The position numbers and the translations under genes are program-made. From the NCBI GenBank assembly GCA_022579005.1, contig MU401495.1:12535-76534 (forward strand): a DNA stretch of 64,000 nucleotides, in the 5' to 3' direction. The notes beneath the pieces were generated by a model that was given only the letters and a program-made list of their open reading frames with translations, made no database searches and was not told the DNA's origin. Positions within the stretch are counted from its first letter, which is position 1; each line of letters begins with the position of its first letter. The stretch comes from Poronia punctata (taxonomy: Eukaryota > Ascomycota > Sordariomycetes > Xylariales > Xylariaceae). Below are positions 24,718-37,300 of this stretch, in pieces.

Positions 24718-27643
24718 TTATTTTCCATCGTCCCAGTCCGGATTCTACAAAGCTGTTAGCCGACGCGCTCGGAATATCTAGGACAGAAAAGTCGTCTTGC
24801 TTACCTTTCGCAGGATGACAAGCCCCTCCAGCGTGCTACTCAAGCTGATGTACTCCTCGTCCTCAAGCTCGGCTCTCTCACCATAAGCTAGGAGGACAGG
24901 CGTGCTCTGGGTCTGCCATCCGGTGATAGTCTTGGGACGTCCGGCCTGGCCAACAACGTCGACGGCTTGGCCGACACGTACATTAACTGTCAGGGGTTTC
25001 AGGTTCTCGTCAAGCGTGACAAGGAATCGCGGGTGCATGGCAGTAACGAGGAAATACAAAAGGTAATGCGAGTTGGACGTGATGAACTGTTTGGCGTCGA
25101 TCATGGCTACGAGGACGGTCAACAGGCCAGCAGTGGATACGCGCGACAGGATCTGCCGGTCAGTGTGGAAAGGGTTCAGGGTCATGGTGCCCTTGCCCAT
25201 GTGCAGCAGACCCTGGGCTATGCGGACCATGAATAGAGATTCTTGGTCGCGGTGGTAATAGCTGGCGAGCTGTCGCAACAGCTGGGCCAACCTGGCGTTG
25301 TTGGTGCCGGCGCCGAGCAGACCCATGGCGAAAATGGCATTGATGGCAACGTCATTGTCGTTGTCGTGACTGTAGCGGGACAACGTGTCGTACACCTTCA
25401 TCTGAGGGTTGCTCGGGCTGATCAGGCCCATGGCCAAGGGTACAGCACGACGGATGTTGGCTTCACCATAATGCATCAGGTGGCCAAAATGGCGCAGCAC
25501 CATTTCCTGTCCCACCTCTTCGCCCATGGAAACCAAGGCAATGCCGATGACGGCATAGGCCTGCAACAACTCATCGCCCTTCTTCTCGTCCGAGTCCTCG
25601 ATGTGCTCGTTGCAGATGTGCAGCAGCTCCTGGATCTTCAAGACAGCGCCGGTGCCGGCCCAGGCGCAGATCTCGGCCAGGACCGAGGTGGGTCGGGCCA
25701 TGGGGTGATCCACCGCCTTCAGCGTCTCTAGGATGACATCCACTTCCTCTTGTCGACCAAAGAATAAGAGGCCTAGGCCGAGGGCCAGGAAGCGGGTCCA
25801 CTTGTCTGTCAGTTGCGACTTGCGGTCCTCGTCCAAGAGAAGCGTGATGCAGGCCTCGCTGATTTCCGGATTACCCGATCCAATGAACGTGAGTCCGAGA
25901 GCCAGGGCAGCCATGGCAGATATTTGCATCTCGTTGGCCGAGTTGGTCACGATGGGCAGCAGGGCCTCTTGCACATCTTCTCTGCCTTGACCAGCGTGCG
26001 CGAGCCCTAAGCCCATGATAGATGCCATCCTGACGATCGAACTCTTATGCTCTAGCTTCTCGGGGTCGCCTAGCAATGCGTAGGCTGGGTCGCTGTCCAT
26101 CCGGGTCCCTGAGCTCATGACTCCTATCGCGAGCATTGCACCGGCCAAGATATTCGGCTCCTCCGAGTAGGTGTACTTGTCGATCTTGTCGAGTCCGTTC
26201 TCGACATCCCACATCATCAGCGTTCCGAGAGAGGCGACGGTGGACAACATGCCCTCATCCTTGGTTTTCCATATCCAACTCTCTTTGTCCGCGTCGACCA
26301 GCATCATCTTATCGTTGCCAAAGCCTGCGTTGACAAAGGCGTTGACCAAGCCAGCTGCTAGGTTGTGGCGGGCTGAGTCTAGGTTTGTCATGCCAGCCAC
26401 ACGGCTGCTTTCCAGGTGGCTCTTGTAGATGTCCTCCGTCGTCTTGGGCTCTAGTATGTTGAGTTCCTTAGCCAGTGTCTTGAAGTATTCCGACAGCTTG
26501 ATATTGCACATCGCTTCCCCAACCTCTTCGACATGTTTCTTCTCGATTCCCTCCAAATCGTCTCCTTCGTCCAAGTCCAGTGTGATCCTTTGCCGGCTGA
26601 GCATAAACGCTAGCTGCTTTTTCAGTGCCGGGTCGGGGATGGCTTCAATCTCCTGATGGATTAACGGCAGATCGTTGAGTCGTATTGCGAGTACCATAGC
26701 CTGGGCGTGCTGGTTGTAGGTCTTGTATATAGAATGGGCAACCCGAAGAAACTGTTCGTTATCCGGGTAGGTCATGAGGTTGACCATGCTGACGATATAC
26801 AAGCAGACGCGAGCATACGTGTTTTCGTCCACGAACTTGGGGATTTCCTCGATGATTTCCAGTTCGCTCATCAAATCAACCGCATCGGCCTCGGCGTTGC
26901 TCTTCAGAAAGAGCGGCACCAGGACGAGCGCTAGATCTATGAGGTCTTTCACAGGCTCATCCGCCGCAACACGCTTCCCGTAGACCTCCCCGATCTCCAG
27001 GGCCAGATGCCGCGTGTACTCGTGACCCCACGACCCGATATCTTGAGAAGGCGAGAGCAGCCTATATTTCAGGGTGTCTTGGCGGTCCTCGTCCGAGAAG
27101 GTCATGCCTATAACAGAAAGGACGTCGGCTAAAGATGCCTTGTTGTCGTCTTCGGGCCAGTCCTCGTACAGCTTCGTCAGTGCGACATAGTGTGGTCTTA
27201 GGAATTTTAGAGGTTTGGGGACTGCGGTCATCGAGGATGTCGATGTCTTGATCGACGTCTTCATGGCCTCTAGGGCAGGCTTGTAAAGGGAGGCATCTGA
27301 TTCCTACATATCCGTCAGAAGGCTAAGCACGGACTGGGAGGGAGCGCATTTCTCACTGTCAGTCGCTCCACGAGCATGTCAAGCTCGCTCTTGAGCTGTT
27401 GGTCTTCTTCACTCAGTTCTTCGGCAGCTACAAAACCCTCGTATCAGCCCATCTGCATATAGTAAATCAGTTTGGGCCGGATGGCAGCCTACCATCGGCG
27501 ACCTTGCCGTCATCTTTCTTGCCATTCGTAGGTGTCTGGCTGTCTTTGCTATCCTTGCCCTTCTTGCTCTCGTCGACCTTGGTATCGACCGCCTTGCCCT
27601 TTCCCTTGTCGGCCGCTTTAGGTTGATCGTCCTGGGGTGCCAT
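24718..27643 (-). CDS. RPN1: 26S proteasome regulatory subunit Rpn1
   Basis: Largest non-ATPase scaffold of the 19S base; it docks ubiquitin receptors, shuttle factors and Ubp6. Four minus-strand exons: 27643-27493, 27427-27357, 27303-24805 and a 27-nt last exon 24744-24718, giving 915 aa. Introns are 65, 53 and 60 nt; the last has GTAAGC...GCTAAC...TAG. The N-terminus is lysine-rich and acidic, then LYKPALEAM and KPLKFLRPHY, hallmarks of Rpn1. The central part shows repeated alanine/glycine-rich PC repeats such as MGLGLAHAG, ALALGLTFIG, LGLGLLFFG and MGLLGAG (about residues 440-720). The C-terminus has the conserved VILRK, followed by NPDWDDGK from the tiny last exon. Ignoring that exon would give a wrong tail. 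It is head to head with RIO2. Confidence 0.97.
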
Positions 27644-28946
27644 CGTGCCCGGGGAAGCAGGTGAAAGGACTGGATCGATAGGGCAGGAGGTGATGTTTGG
27701 CAGGCACTCGAGATGTCGTGGGTCGGGGACGAACGGGGTAAATACGAGGTATTGCGTTACTTCTGAAGAGGAATGCAAAATATGAAACGGTACAGACTCG
27801 TCAAGTAGTGTTCGCCGTCTAATATGTTTCGTAGTTGTACCACGTACGCCCGCAGCTGGTTCTAAATGGTGGATAAAGTGGTTATGGTGGAAGTGTAACA
27901 ACACCCACTCGAGCTTAATGAGGTCTTGGTAGGCGGAAAGAGTTGGTTAGGCTGGGTACAGCATTACGCGACCACTTGCCGCCTACAGAGCACCTAATTG
28001 TGGAAATGTGGTCCATAATTGCCCGAAGCCTTGCGACAATAAGCCAATCACAAAGCGGCGCAGCTCCAGCTTCCCTCATTAATATGGGTACAACTAGGTA
28101 TTACAAGATGCAAGATTATACTCGCAGATTTACCAATTGCTATTTCGGAAGTGTTACCCTGTAGAGATTTTATTACCTAATACAACGCACCGCAGACGCT
28201 TTTTGAAGACATAACGTTCTGAATCACTAGGTATCTTCAACTCACGAGCGCATGTTACAAGCACAAATAATGGTTCCATAGTCTAGAAGTACAAGGTGTT
28301 TTAGCAGTTTGGTCTAAATTAGTCTAGACTACGCTTTTTCAATTAGAAACCAGCGCCTGCACAATGCACACATATATCGCCATCTTGATTAAGAGCTGGT
28401 AAAACCACCCCACGTATGTCACATAGGGATACTAGCCGGCTCGTAGATTGGTCCTAGCAGCTAGGGTAACAGTTCTTAACGACGACACATTGTCTACACA
28501 TACAATATGTCTGTCTAAACAACTTCAGTCCCTCCTTCCTACTGAATCACCGGGAAATTAGTATCGCAGTAACTACTTATCTGTTATTAAGTCTACGTAA
28601 GTAAATAGGTTAGTCGAGCCCTTGGCCAATACGTAACTTGAGAACCTACCGTTCTTATCGATAAATAAACTCAAGGTGGGATTTCGAACAATTTTGGCGG
28701 GGTATTATCATTGACCATCCCGTAGGGGGGACGATCTATCTAACTTAACATCAAAATCAACAATTGCTCAATAAACCTACCATTTTATACCCATACTTCC
28801 GACAGCAAAAGAAACAGAGCTCTGAACTTATACTACAGATTCGAATAAATTGTCCAGTCAAGAGTGAAGACAAACAAAGAAGCGGGAAAGAAATAAGCTA
28901 CCTAAGCTCCCAGAGAGCCAAGCGAAAACCGAATCAACCGCCCACC
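27644..28946. promoter_or_regulatory. Divergent promoter region of RPN1 and RIO2
   Basis: 1.3 kb between divergent start codons. The RPN1 side has an open frame upstream of its ATG that is probably leader. The central part (about 28000-28800) is A/T-rich with no coding character. I did not see a clear proteasome-type (PACE-like) element. Confidence 0.55.
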
Positions 28947-30422
28947 ATGAAACTCGATAGTAAGGCGATGCGCCACCTCACAGCGGAGGATTGGCGCGTC
29001 TTAACAGCTGTAGGTTTGCCATCGAAAGGCTTAACATACCCAAAAGAAAAAACGGAGTGCTTGATTTAACACTGTTCTCTCTCTCTCCCGCATTCCCAGG
29101 TCGAGATAGGGAGCAAGAACCACGAGATAGTGCCGACCCCTCTGATAGAGAGCATATCCAAGCTCCGCGGCGGCGCCGGCCGCGTCCACCACTCAATCAG
29201 CGCCCTCGCCAAGGTCGGACTGATCGCGCGCGTAAAGGAGGCCCGGTACGATGGATACCGTCTGACGTACGGCGGGCTGGACTACCTGGCGCTGCACACA
29301 TACGCGAGCAAGAAGGTCATGTACAGCGTGGGAAACCAGATCGGCGTGGGCAAGGAAAGCGACATCCTCGTTGTAGCCGACGACAAGGGCAAGCAGATGA
29401 TCCTCAAGATCCACCGACTAGGTCGAATCTCCTTCCGCACCGTCAAGGCCAACCGCGACTACCTGCGGCGCCGCCAGGGTGGCTCCTGGATGTACCTGTC
29501 ACGCCTCGCGGCCGAGCGCGAGTTCGCCTTCATGCGCGCGCTCCACGAAGAGGGCTTCCTCGTCCCCACCCCCATCTCCCAGAGCCGCCACACCATCCTC
29601 ATGTCTCTTGTCGACGCCTTCCCCCTGCGTCAGATCGCTAGCGTGCCCGACCCCGCCGCCCTGTACGCAGAGCTCATAGGTCTCATTCTACGCCTCGCCA
29701 AGCATGGCCTTATTCATGGCGACTTCAACGAGTTCAATATACTGCTCAAAGAAGAGACGATAGAGCCAGGATCCGACGATTCCACCCCGCAAGAGAAAAA
29801 GCCACCCGCGAGGAAAGGCAAAGAGGTTGAAAGGCCGCCACCAGTTGTCTTTGGCGACAACCAACCGCCCGACGACCCCAGTACCAAGAACGTAAAAGTA
29901 ACACCGGTAGTCATCGACTTCCCTCAGATGGTCTCCATGGACCACGCGAATGCCGAATATTATTTCGACCGTGATGTTGCCTGTGTGAAGCGGTTCTTCG
30001 AGCGCCGCTTCCACTTCATAACTACTCAGCCTGGGCCCTTTTTCCGCGACGCCAAAAAGTCTGTCGGTAAAGATGGCGCCCGCCGCCTCGACGCTGCGGT
30101 TGAGGCATCCGGCTTCTCCAAAAAGGCGCTGAAAGATCTTGAGGCTGCAATTCGTGAGCAGCAAAAGGAACTCAGAGGCCCCGATGGAGAGCCAATAATA
30201 GAAAGTGACGAGGACGAGGACGAGGACGATGATGACGCGGATGACAGCGATCAACTTGATGAGGTGGACAGCGATAAAGAGAGTAACGACAGGGAGACAA
30301 CTAATGGGGATCAAAGTCCCTTAGTAAACAATATGGCAAAAGATGAGAGGAGAAATAGTGTAAACAACTCTGAACAATTTGAGGTTGGCATCTCCAAATT
30401 AGACCTCAAAGACAGTACTTAG
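28947..30422 (+). CDS. RIO2: Atypical protein kinase/ATPase Rio2
   Basis: RIO-family enzyme of late cytoplasmic 40S maturation, needed for 20S to 18S rRNA processing. Exons 28947-29009 and 29100-30422 flank a 90-nt GT-AG intron, giving 461 aa. The N-terminal winged helix starts at residue 1 (MRHLTAEDWRVL...) and continues after the intron (VEIGSKNHEIVPTPLI). The nucleotide loop GVGKESDI is near 103-110, LKIHRLG near 122, the catalytic HGDFNEFN near 226-233, and the metal-binding IDFPQ near 290. A loop between catalytic and metal motifs is longer than in yeast, rich in Pro, Lys and Glu. The tail is strongly acidic (Asp/Glu run near 385-410). The intron sits exactly where the winged helix would otherwise be interrupted, so the first 21 codons are easy to miss. 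Confidence 0.96.
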
Positions 30423-31133
30423 ATAGGAAATACAGAGAGAGAAAAACAAACACCAAGAGCATATCAACTGTCTATTAAAGAACTTACACATGCGCGGTGA
30501 GTAACCGGATCTCCGCTGAACCGGCGCGTAAACACTCTGAAATTCAAGATACATAGTTAACCTTAGCCACCTCACAAGTCGTGCACGATGCAGAGCTGCA
30601 TCTCATTAGAATCAATACATCAGTGTATCTATTGATACTGCCTATCGACTAAAATACAAGTCTTCTCCCCGGCAGTAAGAATAAAATACCGTGTCTGGCA
30701 AACATAGACACCCCCAAGTACAATCCCTCCGAGAAAACCTTAGTATCGCAATACCACACCACACACATACTTGACTCATCTCTTCCGACTCATCGAGTCG
30801 AGTTAATTGCATTGTTGCAAAAAAAGCCAGAACAAGTAACCATGCCGCCAATGGTGAATACGTGTGCCAGAACAAAACATGGCAGCGAAAAATGCGCCAA
30901 GGGGACCCATAGATCATGCAGATGCGAAACCAGACAAAACATGATGCCGCGCGCATACACAAGGCCAAGCAAGGCACACCTACTCCTTCTCCTTCTTCAC
31001 AGGAGAAGACTGGGAGCTACCGTCAGCAACCAAGGGAGAATCAACATGAACCGTAACGCCTTCGTCGCCCGATCCATCTTCCGAAGCCGCCGCATTACCA
31101 GAAGTGGTGGTGCCGGGCCTGTTTGGTCCTTGG
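30423..31133. other. Convergent 3' region between RIO2 and the RRM gene
   Basis: About 700 bp between converging stop codons. It includes the probable 3' UTRs of both genes. No further gene is seen. Confidence 0.6.
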
Positions 31134-33222
31134 TTAGTATGACTTGTGGTAGCCATTAGCAAACATGGGGCCATGGGGCAGCTGAGCGTACTCGCTTGGA
31201 CCCCCACCCATACCGCCGCCTACACCTCGACCTTGACCAGGCTTGCTGGCTCCAAGCTGATGGCCCCGCGCAGCATAGCTAGTGCTACTACATGGTTCAT
31301 CGTTAACACCAGGGCAAGGAAGCAGCAGAGATGGATTAACACTTACTTCGGAGCGTTGAACGTACGGCGGTAACCACCAGGTTGGTTATACATGGTTGGA
31401 GACACACCAACCATAGTAGTTCCGTATGCGCCTACATTGTATTCATTGGTGCGGAACTGTCGTCTCTCGGATGTAATGCGTTTGAGCTCCTTTTGGGCTG
31501 GCGTGTCAGCATAGCGGATCTGCATCGGAAGGCCATCAGGGCCGAGCTTGAGGTTCTGGAACTGATCAATGACTCTGTCACATATATCACGACTCTCAAA
31601 TCTTCATTTGTCGTTAGCCAATGAGTCCAGCACGCCAAAGGTTGTCTACTTTACCGTGCGAAGCCAACCCCGCGGCTATTTCCCATGCCATCTCGGAGAA
31701 TCTTGCTCGACAGGATTGTATAACCAAGGAATACGGCGCCGAGTTCCTGTTGACCGGTTAGATACGTAACAGTACAGGATTGATCGAGACTTACCGCTTC
31801 GGAAAAGTGCCTGGGTAGGTTGGAGATATAGAGGTTGGTAGATTCTTCATCTCCTTCAGCCTTCAGACGGGAGTTGAAAGACTCCTGGCCAGCAGACAAG
31901 TTAGTTCTTAGCGGATCAAAGGCGTCGCTAGATATGGCCATCATCGCGTGCTTGTGACAACAAAATGAGCTGGAGAGGCACCGCATGCTGTGATCGCATG
32001 CTCCAAATAACTTGTGATAGTGTGCTGTGGCTGGGGGCGGCACAGGGATCGTGCTTGGGAGGGTCGACGGGGTTGGAGTTGTTACCCTCGCAAAGCCCAC
32101 TTCATAACCCAAACGAAAGAAACCCCGAATGCAAGCCTCCGAGTCGCGGACATCGTGAAATTTAGCAAAGCCGAAACTAGACGATAAGTTTAGCCCTCGA
32201 ACAATACAGCATATATATAAGGGTACACACCCTTTGCAAGCTCCGGTGGTAGTATCAATGATCGCCTTTGAAGTCTCAACTTTGCCGAACCGCTCGGTAT
32301 AGCGGAGTAAGAGGTCATCGTCAGTAGTCGGATGCAACCCGCGGATATACACATTGCGGTTGCCAGGAATATTGTTCACAAGGCTCTGCTCAAGAGTCTT
32401 CATGCTCTTACGCGGAGTGAAGACTGCGGGAACAGCAGCGGGTATGGCTGGGTTACGACGGAGCAAAGCTTCAAGATCGCGGTCGACCGGGGCGGGATAA
32501 GAATAGAGGCCCTTGGCTTGCTGAACGACGTTGGGTCCACCTCCAAGATATTGCTGGGGAGAAGGAGTCGTGTATGACGAACGGTCAAAGACGGCGACTC
32601 GAGAAGATGGGTCGCGAGAAGTCATACTGCCGCCAAAAAAGGGGGTGGCGGGAGTTGATTCGTTGGTCGAGTACGATGATCGGCGGTTATCAAGGGCCGG
32701 GACTTCCCTGGCATTGGCGTCCGAACGCTCAGGCATCATGCCAGCACGACCAGGCGTGTAGGGGAGATAGGGGTACCCAACATAGGCAGGGAAACCTCCC
32801 TGTGTGAGATAGGGAGTGAACCCAGCATTGGCAGCGTCGGGGGCCTGTCCGTATCCGTATGGAGAGATTCCAGTAGGGGCATAGCCGGCAGGGTACAGGA
32901 GGTGGCCGTCGGCCGTTGTCACATAGGAGTTCATGACCGGGCCGGCTGCTCCGTTAGGACCAACTGAGGCTCCATTGATTGCAAGGCCATTGAGTTGATT
33001 GACCACAGCGCTCATGCCTCCGTCAAGGTGACCTTGGCTCGCGAGGTGGCTCATATTGGCGCCTACCTCATGTGGCTGTGCGGGCATCTGACCAGCAAGG
33101 TAATGCTGAGGGATACCGGCAGCATTGTTGGGAGCCATGGGTCCCTGAGTCACTCCGGTGGTGGCACCTCGCTTAGTTCCATAGGTATTCTCGGCCGGCA
33201 TGGTGCTAGGATGATATGACAT
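31134..33222 (-). CDS. Two-RRM RNA-binding protein (MSSP/RBMS-like)
   Basis: Predicted single-strand RNA-binding protein with two tandem RRMs, resembling the animal RBMS/MSSP group; its target is unknown. Six minus-strand exons: 33222-32231, 32176-32086, 31884-31795, 31746-31655, 31601-31347 and 31278-31134, giving 554 aa. A Gly/Pro/Tyr-rich disordered N-terminus (1-280) precedes RRM1 with RNP2 NVYIRGL near 289 and RNP1 KGFGFAKF across the first splice. RRM2 has NLYISNL near 379 and RNP1 SRGVGFARF, also across a splice. The C-terminal tail is Gly/Tyr-rich, ending GYHKSY. Introns of 54, 201 and 48 nt are all multiples of three and lack in-frame stops, while the last two (53 and 68 nt) are ordinary. 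Splicing is inferred because it restores both RNP1 motifs. A spliced 5' leader lies upstream. Confidence 0.88.
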
Positions 33223-34310
33223 AGTTGTCTGGTTTCCATAATATGTTAGCTATAGTCTTTTGTCTGGGATTGGAATAAAAGAAGACGTTAATAGGGGAAT
33301 GTTGCGTATTGTGGCACGTACCTGGTACAAGAGTGGAAGACGATCCAGTTTTCAGTCGACACGAACAGTAAGAGACCTGACGGCATACAGTTAGAGCCAA
33401 AGGTAAAGCAAGTAGCAAGCACTAGGTCAGCAATGATACGGGCGCAAAGAAACAGAAGAATATATGATGAGGTTGGTGGCTATAGGGGTAGCGAGCCGTT
33501 CCTTAGTATTATAGGCATGTTGAATGAACTGCCGATAGAAACAGTACTGCTAGCAAAGGAGACGTTTGAAAGGGCAGAGTTGTCAAAATCCGCAAACAAT
33601 ATCGTTACCGAATTGACGATGGAGTAGGATGATGAGAGGTAGGGAGTGATTGTCATGGGTCGGAGGCTTTTGGAATTCATAAGGACAGCATAATAGTCCT
33701 AATGCACCACAGAAATAAAGACCGCTCAAAGGCACAACACATCATCGGTGTGACTCCAGGATTGACAAAGACAACCAGGACATACCTTGCAGTCTCTGTT
33801 TTGGAGATGTCGGTTGTGTTGCTGCCAAGACAGGTCAGATGAAGCGAGTGGTAACAAGTAAAATAGTACAGCTAGCGAGCAAGATGGGAATCGAAAGTGA
33901 TTGTGGGGATGCGGGTGCTGGGGATGAGTCGATGCTATGCTGGAGAACCAAGTTGAAGAAGCAGAGAGAGGATGAGTAGTAGAGTCGGGAAGAGTATTTA
34001 TTTGAAGCAGAGGGCTCAGAGAAGGTCGTAAAGAACAGACCAGATGCCGACTTCCGCTCAATAAAACTTGTTCATCAGCAGGAAACTCAAGAGGAAAAGC
34101 GTAGGAAAGGTAGGAGGGAGTAGAAAAGATAGATTAGTAGGGTAAGTGATATGGACTCCAAATAGTCCCAGGAAGGTGGAAGGCGTTCATAAGGCTCGAG
34201 GAGGTAGTATTGCGTAGTATGTGGCCATGAAGATGCAAGTGGGGAGACTCAGACTCGTATAGGCACGACTAGAATTCATAGATGGAAGTTACTCAGGTAC
34301 ATACCTTACG
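33223..34310 (-). other. Probable spliced 5' leader of the RRM gene
   Basis: No coding frame stands out. On the minus strand there are strong donors GTACGT at 33322-33317, GTATGT at 33785-33780 and GTATGT at 34304-34299. The nearest one pairs with a GCTAAC branch (plus-strand GTTAGC at 33245-33250) and an ACCAG acceptor ending at 33229, seven bases upstream of the ATG. This gives a 94-nt leader intron. The two distal donors suggest further leader introns whose acceptors I could not fix. Confidence 0.5.
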
Positions 34311-37300
34311 CAGAGGGCTAATGATGATGGGTAGGTATATGCGTATGGTAGTCAAGGTTGGAAGTCGCGCGTTGATACTGCAGAGCGTCCAGGCAGCTGC
34401 GCACAGAATGATTGTACTTTGACTACCAGGTAGTGGCGATGCAAATAATTATGCTCAATATCGATGCTCTCCTAACAGTATTGTCGGTACTAATAATAGT
34501 AGCGTAACGATTAGGATGAGTAAGGAAGGCGATAGATGGTGTACAGGATGATATAAGGGTGAGGATGAGGATAATTAAGAACGCGCAGGTGAATTTGCTG
34601 GAATCGGCGTTGTTGTAAAGATGGAGAAAGGAAGAGAAGGGCAACCAGCTCAGCTCGGCAAACAGATTTTTCTTTAGGGACCTTGATTATCAGGATTCTC
34701 CAGAGATACCACATGGAAAATTCAACATGTATTACTAGAGGCAGGTGCAGAATTCTGTCAATGGCGCCAGGGTTGGTGCAGTCAATGGTACAATGGGACA
34801 ATGGGACAATGGGAGCCATGTGGTATAGTATGGCTCACACAAGCAAAACCAGGGCAAGTTAAGATACGTCCAGGAGACACCAACTTACAACTCGCAACAT
34901 CGGTCTTAGAAGCCGCTTGGTAGCTACAATATTGATGGATACTATGGATATTCAACATGAGGGTGTAGGGATGGACTTAGTTGAGCCCCAGGTGAGAAGC
35001 TGACTACTTACCAACCTATCTACATCATGTGAACAGGGACCCTTTTGGCGCTTTCACAGACAGGCAAAGTACCCTTGTACCAGAATACGATGTTACCGCT
35101 ACAATGTAGGTATGCAGCATAGGTACTTGTTCATCGGCAATATGCCTCCCCCTTTGCAGGAACGGCAAGCCCCCAGGTCCCTGGGATCAGTTAGGTAGGA
35201 AACGCTCTTAATATATAGCACCAGACGTTCTAATCTGCACTCTTTTATCTTGTCAACGATACCGAGGCCTAGGGGGCTTCTTACCTTGGCACTATTTTCA
35301 TTAAACCTATATAGTCTCGGAAGGTATCTTGAGACAAGGAGTCTGATTAATATATGATCTCACTTTGACGGGCTGTGACTACCCAAGGCCGCCTGCTCAG
35401 AGATATTGACAGATTTTCCCAGTATTATGGATACAGAGGACAAAAGCGCAAGCTGTTCCTACACCCAAGGTAGATGGTATTCCGAAGAGTACCACAGATT
35501 CACGGTGGTGCTAACATAAGGTGATTGTCCAGTCGACCTATCTTCTATGTATAAAAGAAGAATCAGCAAAGAGATTTTTATACAACCACGTAGAGGCTTG
35601 CAATGCCATATAAGAACAATTTAAGAGCGTTGTCCTTTGCTATTCTGTTTTGTTCCCTTTGGTCTGGAACCAGCAAATCACTTACTCCAAGGAGATACTT
35701 ATGGGTTTTTCTAGAGGAAATATAGACGTCAAAACACTCTTATCTCTTTGGTATCACACTGACATGTAATCAAGGTATGAACTGGTGAGATAGATATCTG
35801 TTTAGATTGAAAAAGACTAAACAAAGCCCATATCTATTCACATGTTTGATAGTAATACTACACGCGTGCCGTAGAAATGACCATTGGCCAAAAAAGTATC
35901 AATAGTAGGGATAAAAGGTTATTACACTCTGTTAGATATTGATCGTTGTTGAGTTGCCAGGGAATATCAACACGGAAGCCCCTAATTAAACTAAATATCC
36001 ACCAGGTAGGGAACTGACCAAACCTATGTTATGTAGAAGAAGAAGAAGAAGAAGAAGAAGAAGAAGAGGAGGAGGAGGAGGAGGAGGAGGAGGAGGAGGA
36101 GGAGGAGGAGGATATCTATCCATGGCATTGAGTGAGGAGGAGGCATGCTAGGATTTTATATGCGGCATGTCGCTGGATAAGGCCAACATTTGGCAGCACA
36201 TCATCCTACAGAGAGAAAGAAAGGCGTGACTAGTGACTAGCGAGTATTTTAGTCGTGTAACAAGCCGTATACATTGAGGTAGGTACATGCACCTCTGGAC
36301 GTATGGGGTGTGTAGAAGTGCTCGAGTGTGGAAAACTTACCGAAACCACCATCACTAGATACACACTCCAGGGTGCTGAGACATATTCTGCCCTATTGAA
36401 TCCACCATCTTGAGATTCCCGTGTCTTCTCGAGTCTTAAAAACGAGGGGTCTACCTAAAAATCGCGCTTCATGGCCAGCTCTGCTACCTAGTCTCCTACT
36501 CAGACACGTAGTCAAGTGCCTTGTTGATCCAGAAGAGTATGGCGAGCCCTTATGATACCTACTTTAGGGGTGTTCCTCCCCGGGGGAACGCAGTTCAAGA
36601 ATGCGAGGCAGGCTCACTGTTAAGTCATCCAACTTCCAAGGGACCACCTGATCACATTCAAGGCTTCAGAGTACTTTCCCGAGTTCTACTTCCCTCCACC
36701 TCAGAACCGGCCATCTGGCACGTGGACTACCTACCATTTATCAGAGGCGCCACCGGATAGTTTGGGCCAATCAACCTATTCACCCTACCTAGCTGTCCGC
36801 AGGTAATCGGTAAGAGTAGGTCACAGACATGGGCGATCCTTACGCCGCGTCCACCTGTACATGTGAATGGTTGCCGCCTCTGGCGTTCTGTGGCATCCTA
36901 AAAAGCAAAGAGAAAGAACCCGACACGTTAAGTACTAAGGTTAGGGAAGACTCAAGAGCCATTCCCGGCTTACTGTCTTGTTTGTAGTAGGCGTGGTCAA
37001 TCCCAGCATTAGTTGACTAACCTACCAAGATAGTAAATAGATGTGGTTTCACTGGTTTGGACCTTGTACGCGCAGATTAAACAGGCAGGAATCATAAACA
37101 CTCTACGCATTTTAGAAGAGTACTCTGATACAATTCTGGGTTAGATATCTTATATAATAATGTAAGTAGCACAGACATAGGCGCACGTGTATGTAAGGTA
37201 GATAGATAATGTACATGATGAACCATGGCAGCTCCGATAATGTGATTGCAGGCGGTGTTACACCAATACCTATCATGGATTATGTTATGTAAGTAAGCAC

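Noticed and set aside
25243..25731. 162-codon plus-strand frame inside RPN1
   Set aside because: Antisense to well-conserved RPN1 repeats; explained by the sense-strand coding bias.
36539..36760. 74-codon plus-strand frame between the RRM and reductase genes
   Set aside because: No recognisable motif, codon bias or splice context; random frames of this length are expected.
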